NCBI RefSeq assembly: GCF_000186445.1
Contig: NZ_GL636070.1
Location: 1,681,939-1,745,938 of the forward strand
Source of the DNA: Streptococcus agalactiae ATCC 13813
GTDB lineage: Bacteria > Bacillota > Bacilli > Lactobacillales > Streptococcaceae
Direction of reading: 5' to 3'
Length of the DNA: 64,000 nt
In this document: positions 9,601-18,100 of the stretch, piece by piece
How the letters are laid out: each line of letters begins with the position of its first letter
Numbering within the stretch: position 1 is the stretch's first letter
The notes under the pieces: model-generated
The model's database searches: none
Seen by the model: only the letters and a program-made list of their open reading frames with translations
Told to the model about the DNA's origin: nothing
Translations under genes and position numbers: made by a program

Positions 9601-9813
9601 ATCACTAACTGTTTCATCAACAGTAGAATTCTCTTTAGAAACATTTGTTTTCCTCTCATTATCTTCTTCGAACCAATCATCTTCTGAAGCTGACTGGGTT
9701 TGTTCTTGTTTGACCGATTCCTCTCTTTCTAATCCATATACCTCCTGGCTGTATGTCACTACTGATACTGTAGTAAGTGCCAAGGCAAGCGTTTTAAGAT
9801 GTTTTTTTGTCAT
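6646..9813 (-). CDS. Cell-wall anchored leucine-rich-repeat (BspA-type) surface protein
   Basis: 1055 residues. It begins with a signal peptide (about 1-28) and an acidic Ser/Thr/Asn-rich stretch to about 130. Two related modules of BspA-like LRRs follow (about 135-385 and 400-680). Both start with a D-F-x(8)-GFS-type segment and close with a VVLRT/VVVRT-type tail, so the array looks duplicated. A helical region (about 690-815) and a C-terminal domain lead to a sorting signal at about residue 1019: LPQTS, hydrophobic stretch, basic tail. LPQTS deviates from LPXTG at the last position. It is related to streptococcal LRR surface proteins such as GBS Blr/LrrG; I do not assign a symbol. Adhesion to host cells is the usual role. 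Confidence 0.88.
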   Translation of the reverse strand: MTKKHLKTLALALTTVSVVTYSQEVYGLEREESVKQEQTQSASEDDWFEEDNERKTNVSKENSTVDETVSDLFSDGNSNNSSSKTESVVNDPKQVLKAKPEVTQEASNSSNNASKVEVSKQDTASKKEIIETSTWEAKDFVTRGDTLVGFSKSGINKLSQTSHLVLPSHAADGTQLTQVASFAFTPDKKTAIAEYTSRLGENGKPSRLDIDQKEIIDEGEIFNAYQLTKLTIPNGYKSIGQDAFVDNKNIAEVNLPESLETISDYAFAHMSLKQVKLPDNLKVIGELAFFDNQIGGKLYLPHHLIKLAERAFKSNRIQTVEFLGSKLKVIGEASFQDNNLSNVMLPDGLEKIESEAFTGNPGDEHYNNQVVLRTRTGQNPHQLATENTYVNPDKSLWRATPDMDYTKWLEEDFTYQKNSITGFSNKGLQKVRRNKNLEIPKQHNGITITEIGDNAFRNVDFQSKTLRKYDLEEIKLPSTIRKIGAFAFQSNNLKSFEASEDLEEIKEGAFMNNRIGTLDLKDKLIKIGDAAFHINHIYAIVLPESVQEIGRSAFRQNGALHLMFIGNKVKTIGEMAFLSNKLESVNLSEQKQLKTIEVQAFSDNALSEVVLPPNLQTIREEAFKRNHLKEVKGSSTLSQIAFNAFDQNDGDKRFNKKVVVRTHNNSHMLADGERFIIDPDKLSSTMVDLEKVLKTLEGLDYSTLRQTTQTQFREMTTAGKALLSKSNLRQGEKQKFLQEAQFFLDRVDLDKAIAKAEKALVTKKATKNGHLLERSINKAVLAYNNSAIKEANVKRLEKELDLLTDLVEGKGPLAQATMVQGVYLLKTPLPLPEYYIGLNVYFDKSGKLIYALDMSDTIGEGQKDAYGNPVLNVDEDNEGYHALAVATLADYEGLYIKDILNSSLDKIKAIRQIPLAKYHRLGFFQAIRNAAAEADRLIPKTPKGYLNAVPNYRKKQVEKNSKPVDYKTPIFDKALPNEKADGDRVAKGHNINAETNNSVAVTPIRSEQQLHKSQSDVNLPQTSSKNNFIYEILGYVSLCLLFLVTAGKKGKRARK

Positions 9814-9875
9814 TACAATAAAGCCTTTCTAAAAGCCAATATATTTCTCTTAATCTTCTGATCGAGTATATTTAG

Positions 9876-12044
9876 TTAAATCATGCAGGACTGACAGTCT
9901 TCTAAGTCCGATGAAGTGAAATCATCCAGCATATCATCATCATAACTCTCGCTACCTTCTAGGATGTCCTGTCTCACTCGTACATAATAAATAGAGGCAC
10001 ATTTTTGTTTAAATGCTTGAATATAGGCTTTATTTAAATCTCGCGTAGTTGCTTGATCTGTCATGAAAAGCGTTAGCGAAATAGCTTGATCAATGTGTTT
10101 TTGAGCGGCAGCTGCAATATTGATAATCGCCTCAGGTCCCACTTCATAAGCTCCTTTTTTGTAGTAGACATAATTATCTGCATCAATCTTATAAGCAGGT
10201 ACATAAACCCTCCCCAGTGCTCCTTCCTTGCGTACTTCGACAGGTGATACAACTGGTTGGAGGCTCGGAGTACAAGAAGAAAGATAACTGATTGACCCTG
10301 TCGGAGCAACAGCTAATAAATGCGCATTAGCTAATCCTATCTCTTTAATACTTTGCACAAGCTTTCTCCAGTCCTCTTGGCTTGGTAGAGTCAGGCCATA
10401 CTCAGCTAGTAGATTTTTAACACGCTGTGTTTTTGGCTCAAAGTTTTGTTCGGTATATTGATAGAAATAACTGCCATCAGCATAACTTGATTCCGAGAAG
10501 CCTTCAAAGGTTCCTTTTTCTTTTGCTAAATGGTTAGAAGCTTTAAAGGCATAATAAGCCATAGCGTAAAAGAAGCAATCTGTAAAATCAATAGCTTCTT
10601 GAGAATCGTAATAAATATGGTTAGTCGCCAAAAATCCATGCAAATTCATAGCACCTAAACCAACAGCATGATTAGCTGCATTACCTTTTTTAATAGATGG
10701 AGCACTATCTAAATCAGAAGTTCGAGATATACGATCAAGGGCTCTAATGCTATTAGCAATTAATTTTTCAAAATCCGCCGCTTGATCCATAGCACGCGCA
10801 ATATTAATAGAACCTAAATTACAACAAACATCATGTCCAACCTTAGTGAAAGTCAGGTCTTCTGAAAATTGACTGGCTGTATTAACTTGTGCAATCTCAG
10901 AACATAAATTAGACATAACAATTCGTCCCTCTTTTTTGTGAGGGTTTTTAGCATTTACAGTATCTTCAAATAAGATATAAGGATAACCAGATTCAAAATG
11001 AAGCTCTGCTATCGTTTGAAATAGTTTTCGTGCACTAATAAAGGTTTTACGAATATCCGCATTGGCTAATAAAGTTTCATATTCTTCTGTGATAGAGATA
11101 TCAGACATTGGTTTACCATATACTCGCTCAATGTCATACGGTGAAAACAAGGCCATATCTTTATTTGCCTTAGCCAATTCAAAAGTAATATCAGGAATAA
11201 CAAGTCCTAGGGAAAGAGATTTAATTCGAATTTTCTCATCGGCATTCTCACGTTTAGTATCTAAAAACGTTAATACTTCAGGATGGTGAGCGTGTAAGTA
11301 AACTGCACCAGCTCCTTGTCTTTGTCCTAATTGATTGGCGTAAGAAAAAGAATCTTCTAGTAATTTCATGACAGGTACAATACCAGTAGCTTGATTTTTA
11401 ATACCTTTTATTGGAGCACCAAATTCCCGTAAGTTGGTTAAGCAAAGTGCTACCCCACCACCTCGTTTTGATAACTGAAGGCTTGTACTAATAGCACGAG
11501 AAATAGATTCCATATTGTCTTCAATGCGCAACAAATAGCAAGAGATATATTCACCACGACGTTTTTTCCCTGCATTTAAAAAGGTAGGTGTTGCTGGTTG
11601 AAAGCGATTTGCTAGCATGTCATCTACTAGGTCATAGGCAGCTTTTTCATCACCAGCAGCTAAAAACAGAGCATTCATTACAACACGATCTTCATAGTGT
11701 TCCAAATAATAACGATTGTCTTCTGTTTTAAGAGCATAAGCATTATAAAATTTTAAAGCCCCCATAAAATTTAGAAAAGCAAATTTCTTAGTGTATGCAT
11801 GCTCAAAAATTTGGCAAATAAACTCAAGGTTATATTGTTTTAGAAGGTCCGATTCATAGTAGTTATTAGAAACCAAATAATCTAGCTTTTCAATTAGTGA
11901 TGTGAACGTCATTGTATTAGGTTCAACATGTTCTATCATATATTGTTCAACAGCCTCTTTATCCGAAGCAAAATGATAATTACCTGTGCGATCTCTAAAG
12001 CGTGTCTTCGCGTTCAACGAGAGATATGCATCTGATTGTGTCAT
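9876..12044 (-). CDS. nrdE: Ribonucleoside-diphosphate reductase, alpha subunit (NrdE)
   Basis: 722 residues, the class Ib length. Active-site cysteines are visible in GEYISCYLL (Cys169), MSNLCSEIAQ and DVCCNLGSIN. The C-terminus ends DCQSCMI, the redox-shuttle CxxC tail. It reduces NDPs to dNDPs using the radical delivered by NrdF. It is the last gene of nrdF-nrdI-nrdE, starting 1 nt after nrdI. No nrdH redoxin gene is adjacent. Because its NrdF partner carries class Ie substitutions, the complex is better viewed as class Ie than classical Ib. Confidence 0.96.
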   Translation of the reverse strand: MTQSDAYLSLNAKTRFRDRTGNYHFASDKEAVEQYMIEHVEPNTMTFTSLIEKLDYLVSNNYYESDLLKQYNLEFICQIFEHAYTKKFAFLNFMGALKFYNAYALKTEDNRYYLEHYEDRVVMNALFLAAGDEKAAYDLVDDMLANRFQPATPTFLNAGKKRRGEYISCYLLRIEDNMESISRAISTSLQLSKRGGGVALCLTNLREFGAPIKGIKNQATGIVPVMKLLEDSFSYANQLGQRQGAGAVYLHAHHPEVLTFLDTKRENADEKIRIKSLSLGLVIPDITFELAKANKDMALFSPYDIERVYGKPMSDISITEEYETLLANADIRKTFISARKLFQTIAELHFESGYPYILFEDTVNAKNPHKKEGRIVMSNLCSEIAQVNTASQFSEDLTFTKVGHDVCCNLGSINIARAMDQAADFEKLIANSIRALDRISRTSDLDSAPSIKKGNAANHAVGLGAMNLHGFLATNHIYYDSQEAIDFTDCFFYAMAYYAFKASNHLAKEKGTFEGFSESSYADGSYFYQYTEQNFEPKTQRVKNLLAEYGLTLPSQEDWRKLVQSIKEIGLANAHLLAVAPTGSISYLSSCTPSLQPVVSPVEVRKEGALGRVYVPAYKIDADNYVYYKKGAYEVGPEAIINIAAAAQKHIDQAISLTLFMTDQATTRDLNKAYIQAFKQKCASIYYVRVRQDILEGSESYDDDMLDDFTSSDLEDCQSCMI

Positions 12045-12045
12045 C

Positions 12046-12459
12046 TTATTTATCCTTTCTAGTGAATTGGCAAAGTAACTCCTTTACCCTTGTAACATCT
12101 TCTTGTGTTCCCAGTAATTCAAATTGATGAAGCAAAGGAACATTTAATTTTCGAGCAATAATAGGTCCAGCAATGGCATAAGTGTCACCAAAATTGGTAT
12201 TTCCAGAAGAAATAACCCCTTGGCAATGTTCCCGATTTTGTCGAACATTTAAAAACTGTACAACTTGTTTTGGAACTGCGCCTTTGGTATCATCTCCTCC
12301 TCCAGCGTAAGTAGGCACAATCAAAATATAATCCTCAGTAACCAATATATTGCTACCATCTGATGGAATACGCTGGTTAGACCAAGCCAACTTTTGAACA
12401 AAACGATGGGTATTGTTAGATTTCGATGAAAAATAGACAACCTGCACTGTACTATCCAT
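12046..12459 (-). CDS. nrdI: NrdI flavodoxin-like activator of NrdF
   Basis: 137 residues with an FMN-binding start (QVVYFSSKSNNTHRFVQKL), the DYILIVPTYAGGG loop and the GVISSGNTNFG segment. NrdI supplies an oxygen-derived oxidant to NrdF. In class Ie systems this modifies the radical-site tyrosine instead of assembling a manganese cofactor. The ATG directly abuts the nrdF stop codon and nrdE follows after 1 nt, so the three proteins are translationally coupled. Confidence 0.95.
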   Translation of the reverse strand: MDSTVQVVYFSSKSNNTHRFVQKLAWSNQRIPSDGSNILVTEDYILIVPTYAGGGDDTKGAVPKQVVQFLNVRQNREHCQGVISSGNTNFGDTYAIAGPIIARKLNVPLLHQFELLGTQEDVTRVKELLCQFTRKDK

Positions 12460-13470
12460 TTAAAACTCCCAATCTTCATCCAATGTTTCTTCTGTAATCC
12501 CCATAATATATGAAGAGCCGTTTCCTGAGAAGAAATCATGATTTTCATCTGCACGCGCCGAAAGTTGTGCAAAAACCTCAGGAGATATACGAGTCTCTTC
12601 TTCTGTAAATGGAGAATCATATCCTAAATTTTGTAAAAATTTACCAGCATTGTAAATGCTAAACCTGATTGCATCTTCAGCCAAATCAAAACCATCATAT
12701 AGTTCGTAAAGATAGGCTTTTTCTAAATCAATCAACTGATAAAGGAGGTCAAAGACAAATGTCTTCATTTCGGCTTGCTTTTCTACAGATAATTTAGCAA
12801 CTTTCTGTTGATACTTATAGCCACTGTAATAGTTATGAATTACCTTATCTCGTAAAATTAAACGAATAATATCAGACGTATTTGGTAATTTTCCTCTGGC
12901 TGAAAGGTAAAAAGGAAGGTAAAAGCCACCATATAACAAAAATCCTGGCATCATGGCTGCAGCAACCTTAGATTTCAAAGGATCATCACCAGTATAAAAA
13001 GGAATAAGTATACGTGATCGAGCTTGTAGACTTTCAGTATCTACTACCCATTCATGTGCTTCCTCAATTTGTTGGCTAGTGCATAAGGTTGAAAAAATCG
13101 TTCCATACGATCGCGCATGAATAGCCACCATAAAGGCAAAGTTAGCATAAATAACTTGTTCATGATCTGTCTGAGAATGCTTAATCTGAGCAATATCACC
13201 AACAGTAGCCTGCACAGAATCTAATAAGGTTAGACCAGTAAAAGTCCGAGTAATTAATTGCTGCCAATCAGCATCCAATGTTCTCCAAGAATTAAGGTCA
13301 TTAGAAACTGGGATCTTTTCAGGTAACCAGAAATTTTGAGTTACTCTGTTCCATACCTCTAAGTCTTTGTCATCGTTTAGCTTATTCCAATTAACAGAAC
13401 GCATAGGAAAAGCTTTTTCTGACAAGGCATAGTCAAGTGGCGATTGAGAACGATCATAGTATGATTGCAT
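12460..13470 (-). CDS. nrdF: NrdF radical-generating subunit, VPK-type class Ie variant
   Basis: 336 residues, normal length for NrdF. Of the six canonical metal ligands, Asp84 (LLDSVQ), His118 (IHARSY) and His212 (VIHNYY) are kept. The three expected glutamates are changed: Val115 in FMVAIH, Pro175 in MMPGFLL and Lys209 in RDKVIH. Their spacings (V115-H118, P175-K209, K209-H212) equal those of the normal ligands, so the alignment is secure. V/P/K at these sites defines the metal-free class Ie subunits, where NrdI converts a tyrosine to DOPA. The equivalent Tyr122 is present. The promoter region carries two NrdR boxes and possibly an attenuator. Confidence 0.95.
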   Translation of the reverse strand: MQSYYDRSQSPLDYALSEKAFPMRSVNWNKLNDDKDLEVWNRVTQNFWLPEKIPVSNDLNSWRTLDADWQQLITRTFTGLTLLDSVQATVGDIAQIKHSQTDHEQVIYANFAFMVAIHARSYGTIFSTLCTSQQIEEAHEWVVDTESLQARSRILIPFYTGDDPLKSKVAAAMMPGFLLYGGFYLPFYLSARGKLPNTSDIIRLILRDKVIHNYYSGYKYQQKVAKLSVEKQAEMKTFVFDLLYQLIDLEKAYLYELYDGFDLAEDAIRFSIYNAGKFLQNLGYDSPFTEEETRISPEVFAQLSARADENHDFFSGNGSSYIMGITEETLDEDWEF

Positions 13471-13515
13471 TAAACTAGTCTCCTAAATATTAAAATTAAG
13501 CGAGTTTTAAGCACC

Positions 13516-13536
13516 AAAAAAGCCTCCCAAGAGGAC
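13516..13536 (-). promoter_or_regulatory. Possible attenuator hairpin in the nrdFIE leader
   Basis: On the minus strand CCTC-TTGG-GAGG is followed by CTTTTTT, about 50 nt before the nrdF start. The stem is short (4 bp plus weak extension), so it may be only a partial terminator. The roughly 160 nt between it and the promoter show no gene. Confidence 0.35.
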
Positions 13537-13696
13537 TGGATTTTTGTTAAAATCACACAACTATTGGAATGTTCTTCTTGATGTTTTTTTATTCTGGTAA
13601 GAAGCTAACTCTTGCTTCAAAACCACTGTTTTGTTAAGTTACGTTAAACTTTTTTGTCGGTTACCTTTATTAAGGATCTGCTTAAACAGTATACTA

Positions 13697-13744
13697 ACAC
13701 AAAGTTTTGTGTCTTTCAACATATATCACCACTATATCTTGTGT
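13697..13744. promoter_or_regulatory. Tandem NrdR boxes and promoter of nrdFIE
   Basis: Two 16-bp sites match the NrdR consensus: ACACAAAGTTTTGTGT at 13697-13712 and CCACTATATCTTGTGT at 13729-13744. Their starts are 32 bp apart, three helical turns, as expected for cooperative NrdR binding. On the minus strand a TTGAAA / TAGTAT pair spaced 17 bp overlaps the proximal box, so bound NrdR would block the promoter. NrdR represses reductase genes when dATP is high. Confidence 0.8.
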
Positions 13745-13832
13745 TTTCATCATAATGTAAAGAATATAAAAATTAAGCAAGCCTAATTTTTATAAAAAAA
13801 GGCTTTACCTTCATACTTTTCCTGTGTAAAAC

Positions 13833-13907
13833 AAAAAAGGAGTAGCGATTGCTACTCCTTTTCCAAAACCCGAAATTAATGCGAGCCAAGGTTCTACCTT
13901 GTTCTTT
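13833..13907 (-). ncRNA. Candidate small RNA of about 75 nt
   Basis: A consensus promoter on the minus strand (13914-13941) is followed after about 70 nt by a strong terminator: a 12-bp stem AAAAGGAGTAGC, GATT loop and T6. The presumed transcript also has an upstream AAGGT-AGA-ACCTT hairpin. It contains no convincing reading frame with a ribosome site. It lies between the glycosyltransferase gene and the nrd promoter. The hairpin also ends transcription from the glycosyltransferase. I do not recognise the RNA. Confidence 0.5.
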
Positions 13908-13913
13908 AATATT

Positions 13914-13941
13914 ATTATATACTAATTTCGTTAAGTGTCAA
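13914..13941 (-). promoter_or_regulatory. Consensus sigma-70 promoter for the candidate small RNA
   Basis: On the minus strand TTGACA (13941-13936) and TATAAT (13919-13914) are both perfect, with a 16-bp spacer. No coding start follows before the terminator at 13862-13833. Confidence 0.65.
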
Positions 13942-14013
13942 CAACTTTTTGAAAAATAAATATTTTCTATATTTTTAACTACAACTCAACTTGATTTCCT
14001 TCAACCAAAAAAA

Positions 14014-14922
14014 TTATGCTTTTGGTTTACCGTAACCTGTTAAAAGTAGGATAGTCATAGCAACTGTTTCTTTCAATGATTTCCGACGGAGTTTTAATTT
14101 TGATAAAAGATAAATCCTTCTCATTAGATTGGCATTTTTTAATTCTATAAAACGACTAAAGAAGAGTTTACGCTCCAGGGACATTTTATCGGATACTTGA
14201 GCAAAAATAAGCGAAGCACGATCAAAAGAAGTATTTATCATCTGCCAAAACGTAGCCACCCCATATTGTCTCCCGTAATTGTTTAGCGACTCTGCCCCTA
14301 CTTGTCTACGCCAAAGGACTGTACTGTCAGAAATATAAGCCACATTTCCAACGGCGTAAGCTAGAGTTCCAACATAAGAATCATGGGCGCCAATTTGACG
14401 ATATTCCCAAAGCTTTGCTAACTCATGATTCATCATGATAACCATACCATTTATTTGGTTAAAGGCAATTTGTTCTTGAATAACTGTTGCTGGATTATGT
14501 TCTTTCAATACTGTTAATTTTTCATCTACAGAAGTCCAGTTCGAATAAACAAGCAATGGTAGTTCTTGGTTAAATTTCTCTGCTTCTTCAAGGTAACGTT
14601 CTAAACGATTTTCTTTCCAAACATCATCCTGGTCTGAGAAAACATAAAAATCTGCTTTTTTATAGTTAACCAACTCGTAAAAACTGCGGTGACTTCCTAA
14701 CTTTCTGTCATCGTTAGAATTAATAAATATAAAACGTGAATCTCTATTAACATATTCTTTAATAATAGCTACTGTATCATCAGTAGATCCATCGTCCCTT
14801 ATTAAACAAATCCAGTCAGTATAACCTTGTTGTATTATGCTATCTAATTGCTGGCGAAGGTATTTTTGACCATTATAGGTCGCTAAGCAAATATTTATTT
14901 GCCAATCTTTTATCGTTTTCAT
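14014..14922 (-). CDS. Glycosyltransferase family 2
   Basis: 302 residues. The GT-A fold start is clear: INICLATYNGQKYLRQQLDSIIQQ, then RDDGSTDDT and the metal-binding FSDQDDVW. It is most like rhamnosyltransferase-type GT2 enzymes that build wall or capsular polysaccharide. No transmembrane helix is obvious. I chose the ATG at 14922 over a TTG at 14931 because AAGGAG lies 10 nt upstream. It is a single gene, not part of a polysaccharide cluster here, so donor and acceptor are unknown. Confidence 0.87.
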   Translation of the reverse strand: MKTIKDWQINICLATYNGQKYLRQQLDSIIQQGYTDWICLIRDDGSTDDTVAIIKEYVNRDSRFIFINSNDDRKLGSHRSFYELVNYKKADFYVFSDQDDVWKENRLERYLEEAEKFNQELPLLVYSNWTSVDEKLTVLKEHNPATVIQEQIAFNQINGMVIMMNHELAKLWEYRQIGAHDSYVGTLAYAVGNVAYISDSTVLWRRQVGAESLNNYGRQYGVATFWQMINTSFDRASLIFAQVSDKMSLERKLFFSRFIELKNANLMRRIYLLSKLKLRRKSLKETVAMTILLLTGYGKPKA

Positions 14923-15131
14923 TGCTATCAAAACTCCTTAAGGCTAGTTCATCTTATGAAAGCTTACAAAGTGAACGGTATCACATACTAATCGTAATTA
15001 TAATATTATAATATTATATGTCATTAATCAATATAAAATTAATCAAAAATAAGAGTCAATACCCTAAAAGTCCAGCTTAACATAATGTTAAACTGAACTT
15101 TTCATCATATTGCCGAGTAGTTTACTTAGTT

Positions 15132-18100
15132 TTATTTACTATTATTTTTAGTCTTTTTGGGTTTCAAATAAAGAAGTAAACTAGATAACAATGCCAAAGT
15201 ACCAACAAATAGACCATTCGTTGCTCTATCTGATGTACTAGGTAAGGTATGGTTAACAGAATCCCCGTTATGTTTAGGTGATATGATCTTAGCTACTCTG
15301 CTACTATTATTGTTTGTAGAAGTGAGGACTTTCTCATTTCCTGATTTAGTTATTTCTTTAGACAATGATTGAGTAGTAACTGTAGTTTGCGGCTTAACTA
15401 ATATTATTTCTTCTAGATTCTTGTTTACTACTTTTTCTTTTTTAGAAATAAACATAGGTTCTTTTTTCAAGTTATCAAAATATTTGAAACTGTTAGAAAT
15501 TACTATAGCGTTTTCTTTCTCTGATACTACTGCCTTATTCAAGAGATCAGACAATTTTACCGTTGCGAAATTACCAGCTTTATCTTCCACAACAAGTGTC
15601 AAGGCCTTAGGGTCTACCGCAACCTCACTCTCTCCTATCTTAACCGTTTTAGGAAGTGTCACTTTACCTTCTTGATCTATATGGAAATAATGGTAAGAAG
15701 TCTCATCCCCATATTCTTCATCTTTTACAACATGAGATAAAACTAATTGTAAACGATATGTAGGAACATAACTACTTTCCTTAGGCATGGCTAAGCTTAA
15801 TGTTCGATTAGTTTCATCAAACTGAGCTCGTGAAGGAAGATTTGGTGACTTAGTACTTACTTGTACTTTAAAGTCTGACTCCTGACTATTTGCTCCTTCT
15901 GCTACTGGTGTGTAACGTAAGCGATAAGTATAAAAACCATCTGCTACAACTTTGCCATCCTTATCTAAACCACTCCACTGAAGAGCATCCATACGATAAT
16001 GACCATCACTTTGCTTTGGATTATTATGGAAATTTTTACGATAAGATGGTAAAACCTTACTTTGCCAAATAACATTTCCATTTTGATCTAGAACTTGAGC
16101 AGAAATATCCTTAACATTTCTTAAGAAAGTTGCCTGGGGAGTGATTTCGTCCCTATTTCCATCTTTATTTGGAGAAATGGCAAAATATGGATTATTCGCT
16201 GCATCTCTTTCCAAAAGATGAATTGTTTTATCCTCAACCTTATTCTCAAAAGTTCCTAAAATAATTCTTTTTGGACTCTCCGGTGCTAATTCTAACTCCC
16301 CACCATTTTTGACATAATCAACATAGCCCCAAGACGCTGATTGTGTTAACAAGGCAGTATAGTTGTTGCTTTCAAAAGGAGCTGATTCATTGTACTCCAA
16401 TTGGTCTTTATGAGTTGTATCATTTGGTTTATAGTAGAAACTACCTTTAGAAAGCGTCTTATAAATCGGTGTTTCAAGTGCTTGTAAGTTCGCAAAATCA
16501 CCATTAAATCCTACAAAAGGAATACTCATTAACTCCTGATTACTATCCTTGGCTTCTTTAAAACGTACAAAACCTTCTAAGAAATAACCATTTGCCATCT
16601 GTTCTTTTAATTTCTGACTAAATTGACTAGCATCAATAGTAAATCGAACTTGTGTTTCTTTATCACGAAGAATTACTTTCTGCCAATTAGTATCTAGCAA
16701 GGCTTGTGGTTTAAGGGCAAATTTACCTTTATTTACTTGTTCTGTTGCTACATTAGCTTGATAATACAATTCTTTGACACCTTCTACAAGTTTATGAATT
16801 GTAACTGTGATATCAAATTTATCTCCCACTCGTTTGAGATTAATTTTAGCTTTGCCATCGTTTCCAGTAACATAATATTGAGCTTGGATAGCTTTTTCAG
16901 CATCAACTACACCTGCACCTTGCTGACGTGGTGAATAAAACGCCTTATCCTCTTCACTATATAATGCTGTTGCTGAGCTCATGAGGATGTTTTTAGACAA
17001 TTCTAGCAATTTTTTAGAATCTAAATTCATCCCTTTATATTTCTCAGCCAAATGACTTTGAAGCATTGTCATTAATCCTGCAACATGTGGTGAAGCCATA
17101 CTTGTACCAGACATTGTTTGGTATTGATTATTATAGGTTGAAGAATAAATTTCAAAGCCAGAAGCTGTTACATCAGGCTTGATTGCTCCTTCAGCTGTCA
17201 CGCCCCAACTTGATTGTTCCAGCATACGATTGCCACCTTGGCTATCAACTACTTCAAAACTCTGGTTAAATGTTAACTGACTTGAAGTATTTTTTATACG
17301 CTCGCCATCTACTTTACTAATAACCCCCACAGGTAATTCACGGTAAGGAATTAAAAAATTTCCACGTTTTTCTTGATCGTTAAAAATAACGATACCAACA
17401 ACACCTGCATTTGTAGCATGAGTGATTTTAGTCATAAAATCAAGTCCGCCACCACGCTCAATTAATGCAAGCTTACCTTTAAAGTCCTTACCTTCAAAGT
17501 CTTTTTTTGCACCATAATTGGCATAAACCACATCGTAGGCCTTACCTTTGTCAAAAGGTTTAGAAGTCACAATCGGCAACTTAACTAACTTACCTTCAAT
17601 AGTTGTTTCAACGACCTCACTGATAGTTTTAAGTGATTCATAGCTAGCAACACTCAAAGTATCTTCAGAAATAGCTGGACTATTAACCGTACCGTAGTCA
17701 GGATTAGTTGATAACGGTTTGCTATAATCCATACCAAATGCACCTTCATTTCCGGCAGCCACAACAACTGCAACGCCCTTCTCAGAAGCTAATTTAAGTG
17801 CTAATTTAACTTTATCATTGAGAGCAATTAAAGAATCTGCTGTTTTTCCAAGGCTCATATTAATCGTTTTTGCTCCTAGATTAACAGCGTCTGTGATTGC
17901 TTTAGCATATGCTTCACCAAATTTGTCCGAATCAATTTTATCTGGAATACGCATTAATAAGACTTGAGCATTTGGCGCTGCACCTTCTAAAAGAAGACCA
18001 TTGATTGCTGGACGTTTACTATTACCTACAAAAATACCAGCAACGTGTGTACCATGCGAAATATTCTTTGCTTCTGAACCATAACCATCTTTCATAGCTG

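Noticed and set aside
9425..9832. Plus-strand 135-codon frame opposite the LRR protein gene
   Set aside because: It is antisense to a well-supported gene, has no ribosome site and is Ser/Leu-rich as expected for a shadow of Glu/Lys/Asn-coding DNA.
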